In this document: in pieces, positions 1 through 9,372 of the stretch
Layout: each line of letters starts with the position of its first letter
How positions within the stretch are numbered: position 1 is the first letter of the stretch
Origin: Geodermatophilus bullaregiensis
GTDB lineage: Bacteria > Actinomycetota > Actinomycetes > Mycobacteriales > Geodermatophilaceae
Direction of reading: 5' to 3'
Assembly (NCBI RefSeq): GCF_016907675.1
Contig: NZ_JAFBCJ010000001.1
Span: 1,798,001 to 1,862,000 of the forward strand
DNA length: 64,000 bases
Notes under the pieces: model-generated
What the model was told of the DNA's origin: nothing
The model's input: the letters and a program-made list of their open reading frames with translations, nothing else
Database searches by the model: none
Translations under genes and position numbers: made by a program

Positions 1-764
1 CAGTCGACGGAGGTGGCGGTACCCGACAGCGTCGAGCCGTCGGGCAGGGTCACGGTGACCTCCGCGCCGACGGTGGAGCACCAGGCCAGGTAGTCACCGG
101 CCAGGCCGGTGGCGACCGGGTCGCCCAGCGCGGCGGTCCAGGCGAGGTAGCGCCGCTCGAGCGCGCGCAGGTAGGCCAGCAGGACCGGCGCCCGGTCGAC
201 GTCGGCACCGGTCACCCGCGACAGCGAGGTGCCGGTGGGCGGCAGCTCCTCGGCGCGGGTGGAGACGTTGAGCCCGGCGCCCACCACCACCGCGGTGCCG
301 GCGACCTCGGCCAGGATGCCGGCGAGCTTGGCGCCGTCGGCGGCGAGCAGGTCGTTGGGCCACTTCAGCGAGGTGCGCACGCCGGCGACTTCCCCCACCG
401 CCTCGGCCAGCGCGATCCCGGTGAGCAGGGGCAGCCAGCCGCGGCGGGCGGCCGGGACGTCGGGGCGCAGCAGCACCGAGACGGTCAGCCCCGCCCGCGG
501 CGGGGAGGACCAGGTGCGGGCCAGCCGGCCGCGCCCGGCGGCCTGGTGCTCGGCGACCAGCACGACACCCTCGGGTGCGACCCCCTCCTCGTCGGGGTCC
601 CCGGCGGCCCGCTCGGCGAGGACGGCGTTGGTCGAGCCGACCTCCTCGACCACCTCGAGCGAGCGCCACAGCCGGCTGTCGCGGACGAGGGCCGCCTCGA
701 GCGCGCGACCGTCGAGCGGCGGGCGGTCGAGCTCCGACCAGCGGGCGGAGGGCGCGTCGGGCAC
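1..764 (-). CDS. birA: Biotin--[acetyl-CoA-carboxylase] ligase, C-terminus cut by window edge
   Basis: Attaches biotin to the biotin-carrier domain of acyl-CoA carboxylases via biotinyl-AMP. The reverse strand reads [18 protein letters not shown] from GTG at 764, then an EVGSTNAVL segment, [12 protein letters not shown] (the biotinyl-AMP loop GRGR, here AGRGRL) and SLKWPNDLL (the KWPNDL family motif). About 254 residues are visible and the frame stays open to base 1, so only the extreme C-terminal SH3-like end may be missing. No N-terminal HTH domain is present, so it is a mono-functional (class I) ligase and not a repressor. It diverges from the carboxylase beta gene with only 19 bp between start codons. 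The substrate Lys is on the alpha subunit encoded at 6440-8203. High confidence. Confidence 0.93.
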   Translation of the reverse strand, partial: MPDAPSARWSELDRPPLDGRALEAALVRDSRLWRSLEVVEEVGSTNAVLAERAAGDPDEEGVAPEGVVLVAEHQAAGRGRLARTWSSPPRAGLTVSVLLRPDVPAARRGWLPLLTGIALAEAVGEVAGVRTSLKWPNDLLAADGAKLAGILAEVAGTAVVVGAGLNVSTRAEELPPTGTSLSRVTGADVDRAPVLLAYLRALERRYLAWTAALGDPVATGLAGDYLAWCSTVGAEVTVTLPDGSTLSGTATSVD

Positions 765-783
765 TCCCCTACGCTACGGCCCC
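765..783. promoter_or_regulatory. Bidirectional overlapping -10 elements between birA and accD5
   Basis: The 19-bp gap holds TACGCT (770-775, plus strand, 8 nt before the accD5 GTG) and, on the other strand, TAGCGT (776-771, 6 nt before the birA GTG). The two hexamers overlap in the near-palindrome TACGCTA. This spacing would put both transcription starts at or next to the start codons, so both mRNAs look leaderless. Inferred from sequence only. Confidence 0.55.
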
Positions 784-2409
784 GTGAGTGCGGCTGAACT
801 GGAGAGCGCCGGCGAGACCGTCCCCGGCGACGTCGACGTCCACACGACCGCCGGGAAGCTGGCGGACTTCGAGCGCCGCGTCCAGGAGGCCACCCACGCG
901 GGGTCCGAGCGGGCGGTCGAGAAGCAGCACGCGGCGGGCAAGATGACCGCCCGCGAGCGCATCGAGGCGCTGCTGGACCCGGGCTCGTTCACCGAGCTCG
1001 ACGAGTTCGCCCGGCACCGCTCCACGACCTTCGGCATGGAGGCCAAGCGGCCCTTCGGCGACGGCGTCGTCACCGGCTACGGGACCGTCGACGGCCGGCC
1101 GGTCTGCGTGTTCTCCCAGGACGTCACCGTCTTCGGCGGCAGCCTCGGCGAGGTCTACGGCGAGAAGATCACCAAGGTCCTCGACCTGGCGATCCGCAAC
1201 GGCTGCCCGGTCATCGGCATCAACGAGGGCGGCGGCGCGCGCATCCAGGAGGGTGTGGTCTCCCTCGGCCTCTACGGCGAGATCTTCCGGCGCAACGTGC
1301 ACGCCTCCGGCGTCATCCCGCAGATCTCGCTGGTCATGGGGGCCGCGGCCGGCGGGCACGTCTACTCCCCCGCGCTCACCGACTTCGTCGTGATGGTCGA
1401 CCAGACCAGCCAGATGTTCATCACCGGCCCCGACGTGGTGAAGACCGTGACCGGCGAGGACGTCACGCTCGAGGAGCTCGGCGGCGCCCGCACGCACAAC
1501 ACGAAGTCCGGTGTGGCGCACCACCTCGCCGAGGACGAGGCCGACGCCCTCGACTACGTCAAGGCGCTGCTGTCCTACCTGCCGAGCAACAACCTCGACC
1601 CGCTGCCGGCCGTCGAGGTCGCCCCGGCCGACACCACGCAGGGCGGCGTCACCGACGACGACCGCGAGCTCGACACCTTCGTGCCGGACTCGGCCAACAC
1701 GCCCTACGACATGCACACCGTCGTCGAGCACGTCCTCGACGACGGCGAGTTCCTCGAGGTGCAGCCGCTGTTCGCGCCCAACATCGTCGTCGGCTTCGGC
1801 CGGGTCGAGGGGCGGCCCGTCGGCGTCGTGGCCAACCAGCCCACCCAGTTCGCCGGCACGCTGGACATCGACGCCAGCGAGAAGGCGGCCCGGTTCGTGC
1901 GCACCTGCGACGCCTTCAACATCCCGGTGCTGACCTTCGTCGACGTCCCCGGGTTCCTGCCCGGGACCTCCCAGGAGTGGGAGGGGATCATCCGCCGCGG
2001 CGCGAAGCTGATCTACGCCTACGCCGAGGCGACCGTCCCGAAGATCACGGTGATCACCCGCAAGGCCTACGGCGGCGCCTACGACGTCATGGGGTCCAAG
2101 CACCTCGGCGCCGACCTCAACCTCGCCTGGCCGACGGCGCAGATCGCCGTCATGGGCGCGCAGGGCGCGGTGAACATCCTCTACCGGCGCGAGCTCGCCG
2201 ACGCCGCCGACCCCGATGCCCGCCGCGCCGAGCTCGTCACCGAGTACGAGGACGCGCTGCTCTCGCCCTACGTCGCGGCCGACCGCGGGTACGTCGACCA
2301 GGTGATCCGGCCGTCGGAGACCCGCATCGAGGTGACCAAGGGGCTGCGCCTGCTCGCCAACAAGCGGCAGACGCTGCCGCCGAAGAAGCACGGGAACATC
2401 CCGCTGTGA
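784..2409 (+). CDS. accD5: Acyl-CoA (propionyl/acetyl-CoA) carboxylase beta subunit, carboxyltransferase
   Basis: Transfers the carboxyl group from carboxybiotin on the alpha subunit to propionyl-CoA (or acetyl-CoA), giving methylmalonyl- or malonyl-CoA. The 541-aa product spans both crotonase-like halves: GGGARIQEG near residue 149 and AAGGHVYSP in the N-terminal half, GFLPGTSQE near 390 and [10 protein letters not shown] near 429 in the C-terminal half. GTG at 784 is chosen because everything upstream in this frame is antisense to birA and because a -10-like hexamer lies 8 nt before it. Its stop overlaps the GTG of the epsilon gene. The order birA-beta-epsilon-Maf-alpha matches the mycobacterial accD5/accE5/accA3 locus. 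Substrate preference cannot be read with certainty; the mutase genes at 16.8-20.9 kb favour propionyl-CoA. Confidence 0.93.
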   Translation: MSAAELESAGETVPGDVDVHTTAGKLADFERRVQEATHAGSERAVEKQHAAGKMTARERIEALLDPGSFTELDEFARHRSTTFGMEAKRPFGDGVVTGYGTVDGRPVCVFSQDVTVFGGSLGEVYGEKITKVLDLAIRNGCPVIGINEGGGARIQEGVVSLGLYGEIFRRNVHASGVIPQISLVMGAAAGGHVYSPALTDFVVMVDQTSQMFITGPDVVKTVTGEDVTLEELGGARTHNTKSGVAHHLAEDEADALDYVKALLSYLPSNNLDPLPAVEVAPADTTQGGVTDDDRELDTFVPDSANTPYDMHTVVEHVLDDGEFLEVQPLFAPNIVVGFGRVEGRPVGVVANQPTQFAGTLDIDASEKAARFVRTCDAFNIPVLTFVDVPGFLPGTSQEWEGIIRRGAKLIYAYAEATVPKITVITRKAYGGAYDVMGSKHLGADLNLAWPTAQIAVMGAQGAVNILYRRELADAADPDARRAELVTEYEDALLSPYVAADRGYVDQVIRPSETRIEVTKGLRLLANKRQTLPPKKHGNIPL

Positions 2410-2642
2410 CGACGTCGTCGCCCTCGGGGCAGACCCGGCAGCGCCCCCTCCTGCGGGTCGTCAGGGGCGAGCCGACCGCCGAGGAGCTCGCCGCGCTGAC
2501 CGTCGTCGTGGCCGCGCTGTCGCAGCACCGGCCGCGCCGCCGTCCGGTGCCGGTGGGCGCCTGGGCCTCCGCCGCCGACGCGCACCGCCGTCCGCTGCAG
2601 CCCGGCCCCGGCGGCTGGCGCGCCTCCGGGCGGTTCGCGTGA
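2406..2642 (+). CDS. accE5: Acyl-CoA carboxylase epsilon subunit
   Basis: Small (78 aa) accessory subunit found with actinobacterial propionyl/acetyl-CoA carboxylases, where it stabilises the alpha-beta complex. The N-terminal part reads [20 protein letters not shown], the family core (R-V-x-G-x-P-x-x-E-E-L-A-A-L), followed by a basic, proline-rich stretch and a tryptophan-containing tail ending [13 protein letters not shown] at 2406 overlaps the accD5 stop in a GTGA arrangement, and its own stop overlaps the GTG of the Maf gene, so three genes are translationally coupled. Position and motif together make the call firm. Confidence 0.88.
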   Translation: MTTSSPSGQTRQRPLLRVVRGEPTAEELAALTVVVAALSQHRPRRRPVPVGAWASAADAHRRPLQPGPGGWRASGRFA

Positions 2643-3247
2643 GCGTGGCCCGCCGGCTCGTCCTGGCGTCCGCGTCGCCCGCGCGACTGGCCCTGCTGCG
2701 CCAGGCCGGCCTGGCCCCCGACGTCGTGGTGAGCGACGTCGACGAGTCGGTGGTGCGCGCACCGCGGGTCGCCGAGCGGGTCGCCCTGCTGGCCGCGGCC
2801 AAGGCCGGCGCCGTCGCCCGGCGCGAGACCGACGCCCTCGTGGTCGGCGCCGACTCGCTGCTGGAGTTCCGCGGGCAGGCGATGGGCAAGCCGGCCGACG
2901 CCGCCGAGGCTCGCGAGCGCTGGCGGCGGATGGCGGGCCGCTCCGGGGTGCTGCACACCGGCCAGGCGCTGTTCGACGTGCACGACGGCTCGGTCGCGTC
3001 ACGCGACGTCGTCGTCACGTCGACCGTCGTGCACTTCGCCAGCCCGAGCGCGGCCGAGGTCGACGCCTACGTCGCCACCGGCGAGCCGCTGGCGGTGGCC
3101 GGGGCCTTCACCCTCGACGGGCTCGGCGCCCCGTTCGTGCGCCGGGTCGAGGGCGACCCGGCGTCGGTCGTCGGGCTGTCCCTGGCCGCGCTGCGCGAGC
3201 AGCTCGGCCGGCGCGGCCTGGCGGTCACCGACCTCTGGCGGCGCTGA
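2639..3247 (+). CDS. maf: Maf family nucleotide pyrophosphatase
   Basis: House-cleaning nucleoside triphosphate pyrophosphatase of the Maf/Ham1 superfamily; relatives hydrolyse dTTP/UTP or modified nucleotides to monophosphates. The 202-aa protein starts [16 protein letters not shown], the Maf N-terminal LxLASxSPxR motif, then DVDESV and VVGADSLLE (family D-x-V/A-D catalytic strand), and MGKPADAAEA. GTG at 2639 overlaps the accE5 stop. Maf directly downstream of the carboxylase genes is a conserved actinobacterial arrangement (mycobacterial Rv3282 position); whether it is functionally tied to the carboxylase is unknown. Confidence 0.9.
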   Translation: MSVARRLVLASASPARLALLRQAGLAPDVVVSDVDESVVRAPRVAERVALLAAAKAGAVARRETDALVVGADSLLEFRGQAMGKPADAAEARERWRRMAGRSGVLHTGQALFDVHDGSVASRDVVVTSTVVHFASPSAAEVDAYVATGEPLAVAGAFTLDGLGAPFVRRVEGDPASVVGLSLAALREQLGRRGLAVTDLWRR

Positions 3248-3375
3248 GCCCCCGCAGTCGTCCGTCCGCCCGCGCGTGGGACGGGTGGTGCGACCGGCGC
3301 ACGTTCGACGATGTCGTGGCCGGGAGTTGGTGAAGAGCACACAGCAGACGGTCGACCAACACGCCGGTCGACGAG

Positions 3376-4896
3376 GTGGCTCTCCGTAACGACTTCATTA
3401 CCGTTCAGGCCGTGGAGTTGAGGGACGCCCGACCCGGGCCGAGCACGAGCCGACAGCGGCTCGACAGCATCCAGATGATGCGCGGCGTCGCTGCGCTGCT
3501 GGTCGTCGTCACGCACGCCGTCGACCTGGCCGAGGCGCACCCCCACCTGGGGGTGTCCCGGATCGCCGGGCTCGGTCACCTGGGCAACTTCGGCGCGATC
3601 GGCGTCGACCTGTTCTTCGTCATCAGCGGCTTCGTCATGGCGCTGTCCGTGGCGAACGCGGCGGGCGCCCCGGCCGCCGGCCGCTTCCTGGTCCTGCGGT
3701 GGGCGCGCGTGGCGCCGCCGTTCCTCATCGCCTGCGCGGTGCTGATCTGCCTGCACGCCTTCGTCGGCCCACCCCCGGCCCTCCCCTGGCGGGCAGCGGC
3801 CAACGCGGTGGTGTTCGTCCCCGTCCTGGACCGCTGGGGCTACACCCTCCCCGTCCTGGACGTCGGCTGGACGCTGTCGTTCGAGTTCACCTTCTACCTC
3901 GGCGTCGCGGCCATGGTGCTGCTCGGCCTGTCCCGGCGGCTGTGGCTGCTCGCCGCGGGCATGACCGCCCTCGTGGGCCTCGGGGCGGTCCTGCGCCCGG
4001 GCACCTTCCTGCTCGCCTGGGTGAGCAACCCGATCGTGCTGGAGTTCGCGCTCGGGATCGTCGCCTACCTGGTGTGGGAGCGCGGGCTGCTCACCCGGGT
4101 CCGGCCGCTGTGGTGGACCCTGGGCGGCGCGGCGGCCGCCGTGCTCGCGGCGCAGGTGGTGGTCGGCTACCACGACGTCTCCGAGGCGCGCACGGTCCTC
4201 GACGGGTCCACCAGCGCGCTGCGGGTCCTGCTCTGGGGCGTGCCGCTCTTCTTCCTCTTCCTCGCGCTCCTGCCGCTCGGGCAGGACGGCCGGGACTCAC
4301 GGCTGGGCCGGGCCGCGCGCAGCCTGGGCGACAGCTCCTACTCGCTGTACCTGGTGCACATCCCGGTCTTCGTCGTCCTGGGCGCGGTGCTGACCCGGTC
4401 ACCCGCGCTGCCGGTCGCCGACCTCGTCGTCGTCGTCGCCGTGGTCCTCGCCGTCGCCGCGGGCACGGTCTTCCACCACTGGGTGGAGGCGCCGATCAAC
4501 GACTACGTGCGTCGGGTGAGCACTCGCCACCCCGCACCCGCGCGGACCGCCGCCCCCCGGGAGACGACGACCTCCGCGACGAGGGCACCGGCGACGAGGG
4601 CACCGGAGGCGGTGCGCGGACCGGAGCCCGCCGCCCACACCGAGCGCGCGGTCCTGTCCGGGCGGCACGGCGACCGGCGGCCGCCCGTCCCCCGGCTCGT
4701 CCCGCCGGTGCCACCGTCCCGGCCACGCGGGGTGGCCGGCACCGGTGGCCGCCAGGGCGCGCGCCACCCACTGCACCCGCACGCCGACCACCGGCGCCCG
4801 GCGGCCCCCGGGCGACTCGCCTCCGCCGCGGACCAGCGGTCGGCCGCGGACGCCGCCCGGGACGTCCAGCCGACCGGGGTGGGCGGGCCCCGATGA
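3376..4896 (+). CDS. Membrane acyltransferase, acyltransferase-3 (OafA/YrhL) family
   Basis: Integral membrane O-acyltransferase that would acylate a carbohydrate or lipid-linked sugar at the cytoplasmic membrane. SIQMMRGVAALLVVVTHAV near residue 34 carries the family R-G-x-A motif and the catalytic-type His in the first membrane helix; GVDLFFVISGFVM follows. Many further hydrophobic segments run to about residue 380 (SYSLYLVHIPVFVVLG, ending VFHHWVEAPIND). The last ~120 residues are a basic, Pro/Ala/Arg-rich tail without membrane segments, probably disordered. GTG at 3376 gives 506 aa; an in-frame GTG at 3412 is a plausible alternative. Acceptor unknown. With the following sulfotransferase it sits as an apparent insertion between maf and the carboxylase alpha gene. 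Confidence 0.85.
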   Translation: MALRNDFITVQAVELRDARPGPSTSRQRLDSIQMMRGVAALLVVVTHAVDLAEAHPHLGVSRIAGLGHLGNFGAIGVDLFFVISGFVMALSVANAAGAPAAGRFLVLRWARVAPPFLIACAVLICLHAFVGPPPALPWRAAANAVVFVPVLDRWGYTLPVLDVGWTLSFEFTFYLGVAAMVLLGLSRRLWLLAAGMTALVGLGAVLRPGTFLLAWVSNPIVLEFALGIVAYLVWERGLLTRVRPLWWTLGGAAAAVLAAQVVVGYHDVSEARTVLDGSTSALRVLLWGVPLFFLFLALLPLGQDGRDSRLGRAARSLGDSSYSLYLVHIPVFVVLGAVLTRSPALPVADLVVVVAVVLAVAAGTVFHHWVEAPINDYVRRVSTRHPAPARTAAPRETTTSATRAPATRAPEAVRGPEPAAHTERAVLSGRHGDRRPPVPRLVPPVPPSRPRGVAGTGGRQGARHPLHPHADHRRPAAPGRLASAADQRSAADAARDVQPTGVGGPR

Positions 4897-6287
4897 GCAC
4901 CGCCGGACGAGGAGACAGCGTGTCCTGCACCGACCCGCGCCAGCCGCAGGCCCACGACGCCGCGGCGAACGCCCCGCAGAGCGGCCGGCAGCGAGTGGTG
5001 CTGCACGTCGGGACCCCCAAGTCGGGGACCACCTACCTGCAGGAACTGCTCTGGGCGTCGCGCCCGGCGCTGGCCGAGGCCGGCGTCCTCTACCCCGGTG
5101 AGCACCCGGGTGCGCACTTCCACGCGGTCCTCGACGCCCAGCAGCGCAGCTTCCACGGCCACGTCGACCCCGGCGTCGCCGGCGCGTGGGACCGGATCGT
5201 CGCCGCCGCCCGCGACCACCAGGGGACGACGGTCGTCTCGCACGAGCTGTTCGGCGACCTCAGCGGCGCGGAGGCCGCCCGCGCGCTGGCCGACCTCGAC
5301 TTCGCCGAGGTGCACGTCGTGGTCACCGTCCGCGACCTGGCCCGGCAGCTGCCCGCCGTGTGGCAGGAGGACGTGAAGAACCGGCACGCGCTGCCCTTCG
5401 CCGACTTCCTCGACATGGTCCGTCCCGGCTCGGACCGGCCGGACGAGCAGCGCCCGGCGGCCGACACCACCGAGGGCCACGCCGAGGCGTTCTGGCTGCG
5501 CCACGACGTCCCCGCGGTGCTGCGCCGCTGGGCGGCCGGCCTGCCCGCCGAGCAGGTGCACGTGGTGACCGTGCCCCCGCAGGGCGCCGACCCGGCCCTG
5601 CTGTGGGAGCGCTTCGCCGCCGTCGTCGGCGTCGACCCGGCCGTGGCCACGCAGCCCGACGGCCGGCGCAACCAGTCGCTGGGCCGGGCCGAGAGCGAGC
5701 TGCTGCGCCGGCTCAACGAGCGGCTCGACTACGGCGTCGAGTGGCCGCTGTACGCCGCCCGGATCACCCACCACCTCGCCGTCGGCGCCCTCGCCGGGCG
5801 GCCCGGCTCGGCGCGGCTGACCCTGCCGGCCGGTGAGCGCGCCTGGGTCTCGGCCGCGGCCGACGCCGTGGTGGCCGAGCTCGCGGCCCTGGACTGCACG
5901 GTGACCGGTGACCTCGAGGACCTCCGGGTGCCGGCCCGCGGCCGGGACGACGACCGCCCCGCCGACCTGGCCGAGCTGCTCGACGCGGCCCTCGACGCCA
6001 TCGCCGCGCTCATCCCCGTCGGCCCGCCGCCGGCACCGCAGCCCGCACCGGAGCCCGCGCCGGCCGGGGGGCCGGTCGCCGTCGCGCAGCCGGTCGCCGT
6101 GCCGGAGCCGGCTGCCGTCGCGGAGCCCGCCGTGCCCGTGCTGCCGCAGCCCCGTCTCCCGGGTGCGCACGTCGTCGCCCGGGCCGGCCGCGACCGCGGC
6201 GCCCGGCTGTGGCGCCGCGTCGTCGGCGCCCGGGCGCTGCCCCCGCGACCGGCGGCCGACGCGCCGGTGGAGACCGCCGGCGTCTGA
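4893..6287 (+). CDS. Sulfotransferase family protein
   Basis: Likely transfers sulfate from PAPS to a carbohydrate or lipid hydroxyl. The core starts [20 protein letters not shown], where [10 protein letters not shown] is the 5'-phosphosulfate loop; a 3'-phosphate region may lie near [20 protein letters not shown]. The domain runs to about residue 340, followed by a low-complexity Pro/Ala/Val tail (repeated [12 protein letters not shown] units) and a basic end. Two starts are possible: ATG at 4893 overlapping the acyltransferase stop (464 aa), or GTG at 4920, which has a stronger ribosome site (GAGGAG, 5 nt upstream). The overlap with the acyltransferase gene suggests one operon and perhaps one pathway making a sulfated, acylated surface glycan or glycolipid; the substrate is unknown. 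Confidence 0.82.
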   Translation: MSTAGRGDSVSCTDPRQPQAHDAAANAPQSGRQRVVLHVGTPKSGTTYLQELLWASRPALAEAGVLYPGEHPGAHFHAVLDAQQRSFHGHVDPGVAGAWDRIVAAARDHQGTTVVSHELFGDLSGAEAARALADLDFAEVHVVVTVRDLARQLPAVWQEDVKNRHALPFADFLDMVRPGSDRPDEQRPAADTTEGHAEAFWLRHDVPAVLRRWAAGLPAEQVHVVTVPPQGADPALLWERFAAVVGVDPAVATQPDGRRNQSLGRAESELLRRLNERLDYGVEWPLYAARITHHLAVGALAGRPGSARLTLPAGERAWVSAAADAVVAELAALDCTVTGDLEDLRVPARGRDDDRPADLAELLDAALDAIAALIPVGPPPAPQPAPEPAPAGGPVAVAQPVAVPEPAAVAEPAVPVLPQPRLPGAHVVARAGRDRGARLWRRVVGARALPPRPAADAPVETAGV

Positions 6288-6327
6288 CCCCTCCTCCCCC
6301 GGTCCCCGGACCGGCCCGACGCCTCCG

Positions 6328-6359
6328 CCGGCGCCCGTCCCCCCGGGGACGGGCGCCGG
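6328..6359 (+). terminator. Hairpin after the sulfotransferase gene
   Basis: Perfect inverted repeat CCGGCGCCCGTCCCC / GGGGACGGGCGCCGG separated by CC, 40 bp after the sulfotransferase stop. No T-tract follows, as is usual for actinobacterial intrinsic terminators. Confidence 0.6.
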
Positions 6360-6402
6360 TCGGCGTCCCCGCCCTGCCGGGAGCCCGCCGCCGTCGGCTG
6401 GC

Positions 6403-6432
6403 TACAGTCCGACCGGTTCACGAGCGAGGGAG
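6403..6432 (+). promoter_or_regulatory. Promoter -10 and ribosome site of accA3
   Basis: TACAGT at 6403-6408 resembles an actinobacterial -10. GAGGGAG at 6426-6432 lies 7 nt before the GTG at 6440 and fixes that start. Unlike many genes here, this one would have a short leader with a real Shine-Dalgarno. Confidence 0.5.
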
Positions 6433-6439
6433 TCGTCGG

Positions 6440-8203
6440 GTGCACAAGGTCCTGATCGCCAACCGTGGGGAGATCGCGGTCCGCGTCGCGCGGGCGTGCA
6501 AGGACGCCGGGCTGACCAGCGTCGCGGTCTACGCCGAGCCCGACCGGGACGCACTCCACGTGCGGGTGGCCGACGAGGCCTTCGCCCTGGGCGGGACGAC
6601 GCCGGGCGACTCCTACCTGGTCGTCGACAAGATCCTCGACGCCGCGAAGCGGTCCGGCGCGGACGCGATCCACCCCGGCTACGGCTTCCTCTCGGAGAAC
6701 GCCGGCTTCGCCCAGGCGGTCATCGACGCCGGGCTGACCTGGATCGGCCCCTCCCCGCAGGCGATCATCGACCTCGGCGACAAGGTGGCCGCCCGCCACA
6801 TCGCCACCCGCGCCGGCGCCCCCCTCGTGCCCGGCACGAAGGACCCGGTCGGCGGCGCCGACGAGGTGGTCGCCTTCGCGGAGGAGCACGGCCTCCCGGT
6901 GGCCATCAAGGCGGCGTTCGGCGGTGGCGGGCGCGGGCTGAAGGTCGCCCGCACCGTCGAGGAGATCCCCGAGCTGTTCGACTCCGCGGTCCGCGAGGCC
7001 GTGTCGGCCTTCGGCCGCGGCGAGTGCTTCGTCGAGCGGTTCCTCGACCGGCCGCGGCACGTCGAGGCGCAGGTCCTGGCCGACACCCACGGCAACGTGG
7101 TCGTCGTCGGCACCCGCGACTGCTCCCTGCAGCGGCGCAACCAGAAGCTGGTCGAGGAGGCGCCCGCGCCGTTCCTCACCGACGAGCAGCGCGCGCGCAT
7201 CCACGAGTCGGCCAAGGCCATCTGCCGGGAGGCCGGCTACCACGGCGCCGGCACCGTCGAGTACCTCGTGGGCGTCGACGGCTCGATCTCCTTCCTCGAG
7301 GTCAACACCCGGCTGCAGGTCGAGCACCCGGTGTCGGAGGAGACCAGCGGCATCGACCTGGTGCGCCAGCAGTTCCGCATCGCCGACGGCCTGCCGCTGG
7401 AGGTCACCGAGGACCCCGAGCCGCGCGGGCACAGCATCGAGTTCCGGATCAACGCCGAGGACGCCGGGCGCGGCTTCATGCCGGCGCCCGGCCCGGTGAC
7501 GCGGCTGGAGATCCCGCAGGGCCCGGGCGTGCGCTGGGACGCCGGCGTCGAGACCGGCGGCGAGGTGGCCGGCGCGTTCGACTCGATGCTGGCCAAGCTG
7601 ATCGTCACCGGCGCCAGCCGCGAGGAGACGCTGCAGCGGGCCCGCCGCGCGCTGGACGAGCTGGTGGTCGAGGGCATGCCCACGGTGGTCCCGTTCCACC
7701 GCGCGGTGGTCCGCGACGAGGCGTTCACCAGCGAGCCGTTCTCCGTGCACACCCGCTGGATCGAGACGGAGTGGGACAACCAGGTCCCGCCGTACTCGGC
7801 CGCGCCGGCCGAGGCCGACGAGGAGGTGCCCCGGCAGACCGTCGTCGTCGAGGTGGGCGGGCGGCGGCTGGAGGTCTCGCTGCCCGCCGGGCTGGCCGCC
7901 GGAGGCAGCGCGCCGGCCGCCGCCGGGGGTGGCGCCAAGCCGCGCAAGCGGGGCTCGGGGCACGGCGGGTCGGGCGCGAGCGGCGACTCCCTCACCTCGC
8001 CGATGCAGGGCACGATCGTCAAGGTCGCCGTCGAGGAGGGCGCCCCGGTCCAGGCCGGCGACCTCGTCGTCGTCCTCGAGGCGATGAAGATGGAGCAGCC
8101 GATCGCCGCGCACAAGGCGGGCACCGTGACCGGCCTGTCGGCCGAGGTCGGCGCCACCGTCACCAGCGGCGCGGTCATCTGCACCATCGCCGACGCGGGG
8201 TAG
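6440..8203 (+). CDS. accA3: Acyl-CoA carboxylase alpha subunit: biotin carboxylase plus biotin carrier
   Basis: Carboxylates its own biotin with ATP and bicarbonate, then presents it to the beta subunit. The 587-aa protein starts [20 protein letters not shown], the biotin-carboxylase N-terminal signature. The ATP-grasp domain includes [14 protein letters not shown] (glycine-rich loop) and [14 protein letters not shown] (catalytic Asn/Arg). A Gly/Ala/Lys-rich linker precedes the C-terminal biotinyl domain with EAMKM, where Lys near 550 is biotinylated by the ligase encoded at 1-764. The length matches mycobacterial AccA3. The shared alpha subunit in actinobacteria can serve several beta subunits, so it may also support acetyl-CoA carboxylation. 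It is followed by a strong bidirectional terminator. Confidence 0.95.
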   Translation: MHKVLIANRGEIAVRVARACKDAGLTSVAVYAEPDRDALHVRVADEAFALGGTTPGDSYLVVDKILDAAKRSGADAIHPGYGFLSENAGFAQAVIDAGLTWIGPSPQAIIDLGDKVAARHIATRAGAPLVPGTKDPVGGADEVVAFAEEHGLPVAIKAAFGGGGRGLKVARTVEEIPELFDSAVREAVSAFGRGECFVERFLDRPRHVEAQVLADTHGNVVVVGTRDCSLQRRNQKLVEEAPAPFLTDEQRARIHESAKAICREAGYHGAGTVEYLVGVDGSISFLEVNTRLQVEHPVSEETSGIDLVRQQFRIADGLPLEVTEDPEPRGHSIEFRINAEDAGRGFMPAPGPVTRLEIPQGPGVRWDAGVETGGEVAGAFDSMLAKLIVTGASREETLQRARRALDELVVEGMPTVVPFHRAVVRDEAFTSEPFSVHTRWIETEWDNQVPPYSAAPAEADEEVPRQTVVVEVGGRRLEVSLPAGLAAGGSAPAAAGGGAKPRKRGSGHGGSGASGDSLTSPMQGTIVKVAVEEGAPVQAGDLVVVLEAMKMEQPIAAHKAGTVTGLSAEVGATVTSGAVICTIADAG

Positions 8204-8213
8204 TCCCAGGACG

Positions 8214-8253
8214 ACGTCGGGGCCCGTCACCGCGTGGTGACGGGCCCCGACGT
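8214..8253. terminator. Bidirectional terminator between accA3 and the LGFP metalloprotease gene
   Basis: Perfect 18-bp stem (ACGTCGGGGCCCGTCACC and its complement) with loop GCGT, 10 bp after the accA3 stop and 14 bp after the stop of the opposing gene. It can terminate both convergent transcripts. Confidence 0.85.
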
Positions 8254-8267
8254 GGTGCCTGGACCGG

Positions 8268-9372
8268 TCAGGAGGCGCTGACCTGACCGGTCCGCACCGA
8301 CCAGGACAGCGTGCCGCCCTGGAAGCGCTGCGAGACGCCGGCGGAGGTGGGCACCTCCGGCCCGACCGGGTAGCCCAGGTGGCCGTTCTCCCCGCCCAGC
8401 TGACCCCACCGGGTGCGGATCGCACCACCGACCGGCTGGGCGCCCGAGGCCGGTGACCAGTAGATCGACGGCCCCTGGAAGGCCTGGTGGCAGCCGCCGC
8501 CACGGAGCCCGCACACCGCGTCGGTGGTCGGGTAGCCGAAGAACCGCTCGGCGCCGGCGCTCCAGCGGGAGAGGATCGCGCCGTTGAGCGGGTGGGCGCC
8601 GCCGGCCGGCGACCAGTAGACCCAGCCGGCCTGGAACGGCTGACGGCAGCCGCCGTTGAGCATCCCGCACACCTCGTCGCCGGTCGGGTAGCCGAGCCAG
8701 CCGAACTCCCAGCCGAGCGACCCCCACCTGGCGCGGATCGCGCCGGTGATCCGCTGCGCCCCGGAGGCCGCCGACCAGTAGACCGTGCCCCCCTGGAACT
8801 GCTGCAGGCAGCCGCCGTTGCCCAGACCGCAGACCTCGTTGCCGGTCGGGTAACCGAGGGGACCGCTGTCGCCGCGCAGCGAGACCCACCGGCCGCCGAT
8901 GGCGCCCCGCGGGTTGACGGCAGCAGCACCGGACGCCGGGGACCAGTGGACGGAACCGCCCTGGAAGACCTGCGAGCACCCGCCGGCGGCTGGGCCGCAC
9001 ACGGCGGCAGCCGCCGGGTAGCCGAGCCAGCCGTTCTCCCAGCCCAGCGTCCCCCACCGCTCCTTGATGGCGCCGTTGACCGGCTGGGCGCCGGTTGCCG
9101 GCGTCCAGTAGATCGAGCCGCCCTGGAAGTGCTGCAGGCACCCGCCGCCACGCAGGCCGCACACCTCGTCGGTCACCGCGTAGCCGAGGAAGCCGTTCTC
9201 CGAGCCCTGCACGCCCCACTGGCCGCGGATGGCGCCGCCGATCGCGTGCGCTCCGCTGGCCGCGGTCCAGTAGATCGAGCCGTGCTCGAAGTGCTGCAGG
9301 CACCCGCCGCCCCGCAGGCCGCACTGCTCCCCGGTGGTGGGGGACCCGAGCCAGCCACCCGTGCCACCGAGC
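8268..9372 (-). repeat. Seven LGFP-coding repeats, about 155 bp each
   Basis: In-frame tandem repeats inside the metalloprotease gene. Units 1-6 each encode a cysteine pair in the form CGxxxGGC (C-x6-C); the last unit (LGYPVGPEVPTSAGVSQRF) lacks both cysteines. Unit 3 carries two extra residues before GAI. Confidence 0.85.

Noticed and set aside
229..783. N-terminal extension of accD5 to base 229
   Set aside because: The extra 185 codons are antisense to birA, whose biotin ligase motifs are unmistakable; accD5 starts at 784.
769..2391. Long open frame antisense to accD5 (540 codons)
   Set aside because: Mirror frame of a GC-rich gene; its translation is His/Val/Gly/Asp-rich low-complexity with no family motif, while the plus strand has clear carboxyltransferase motifs. 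The same applies to long antisense frames at 4503-6170, 8487-11249, 20431-22335, 32346-33749 and 58541-61147.
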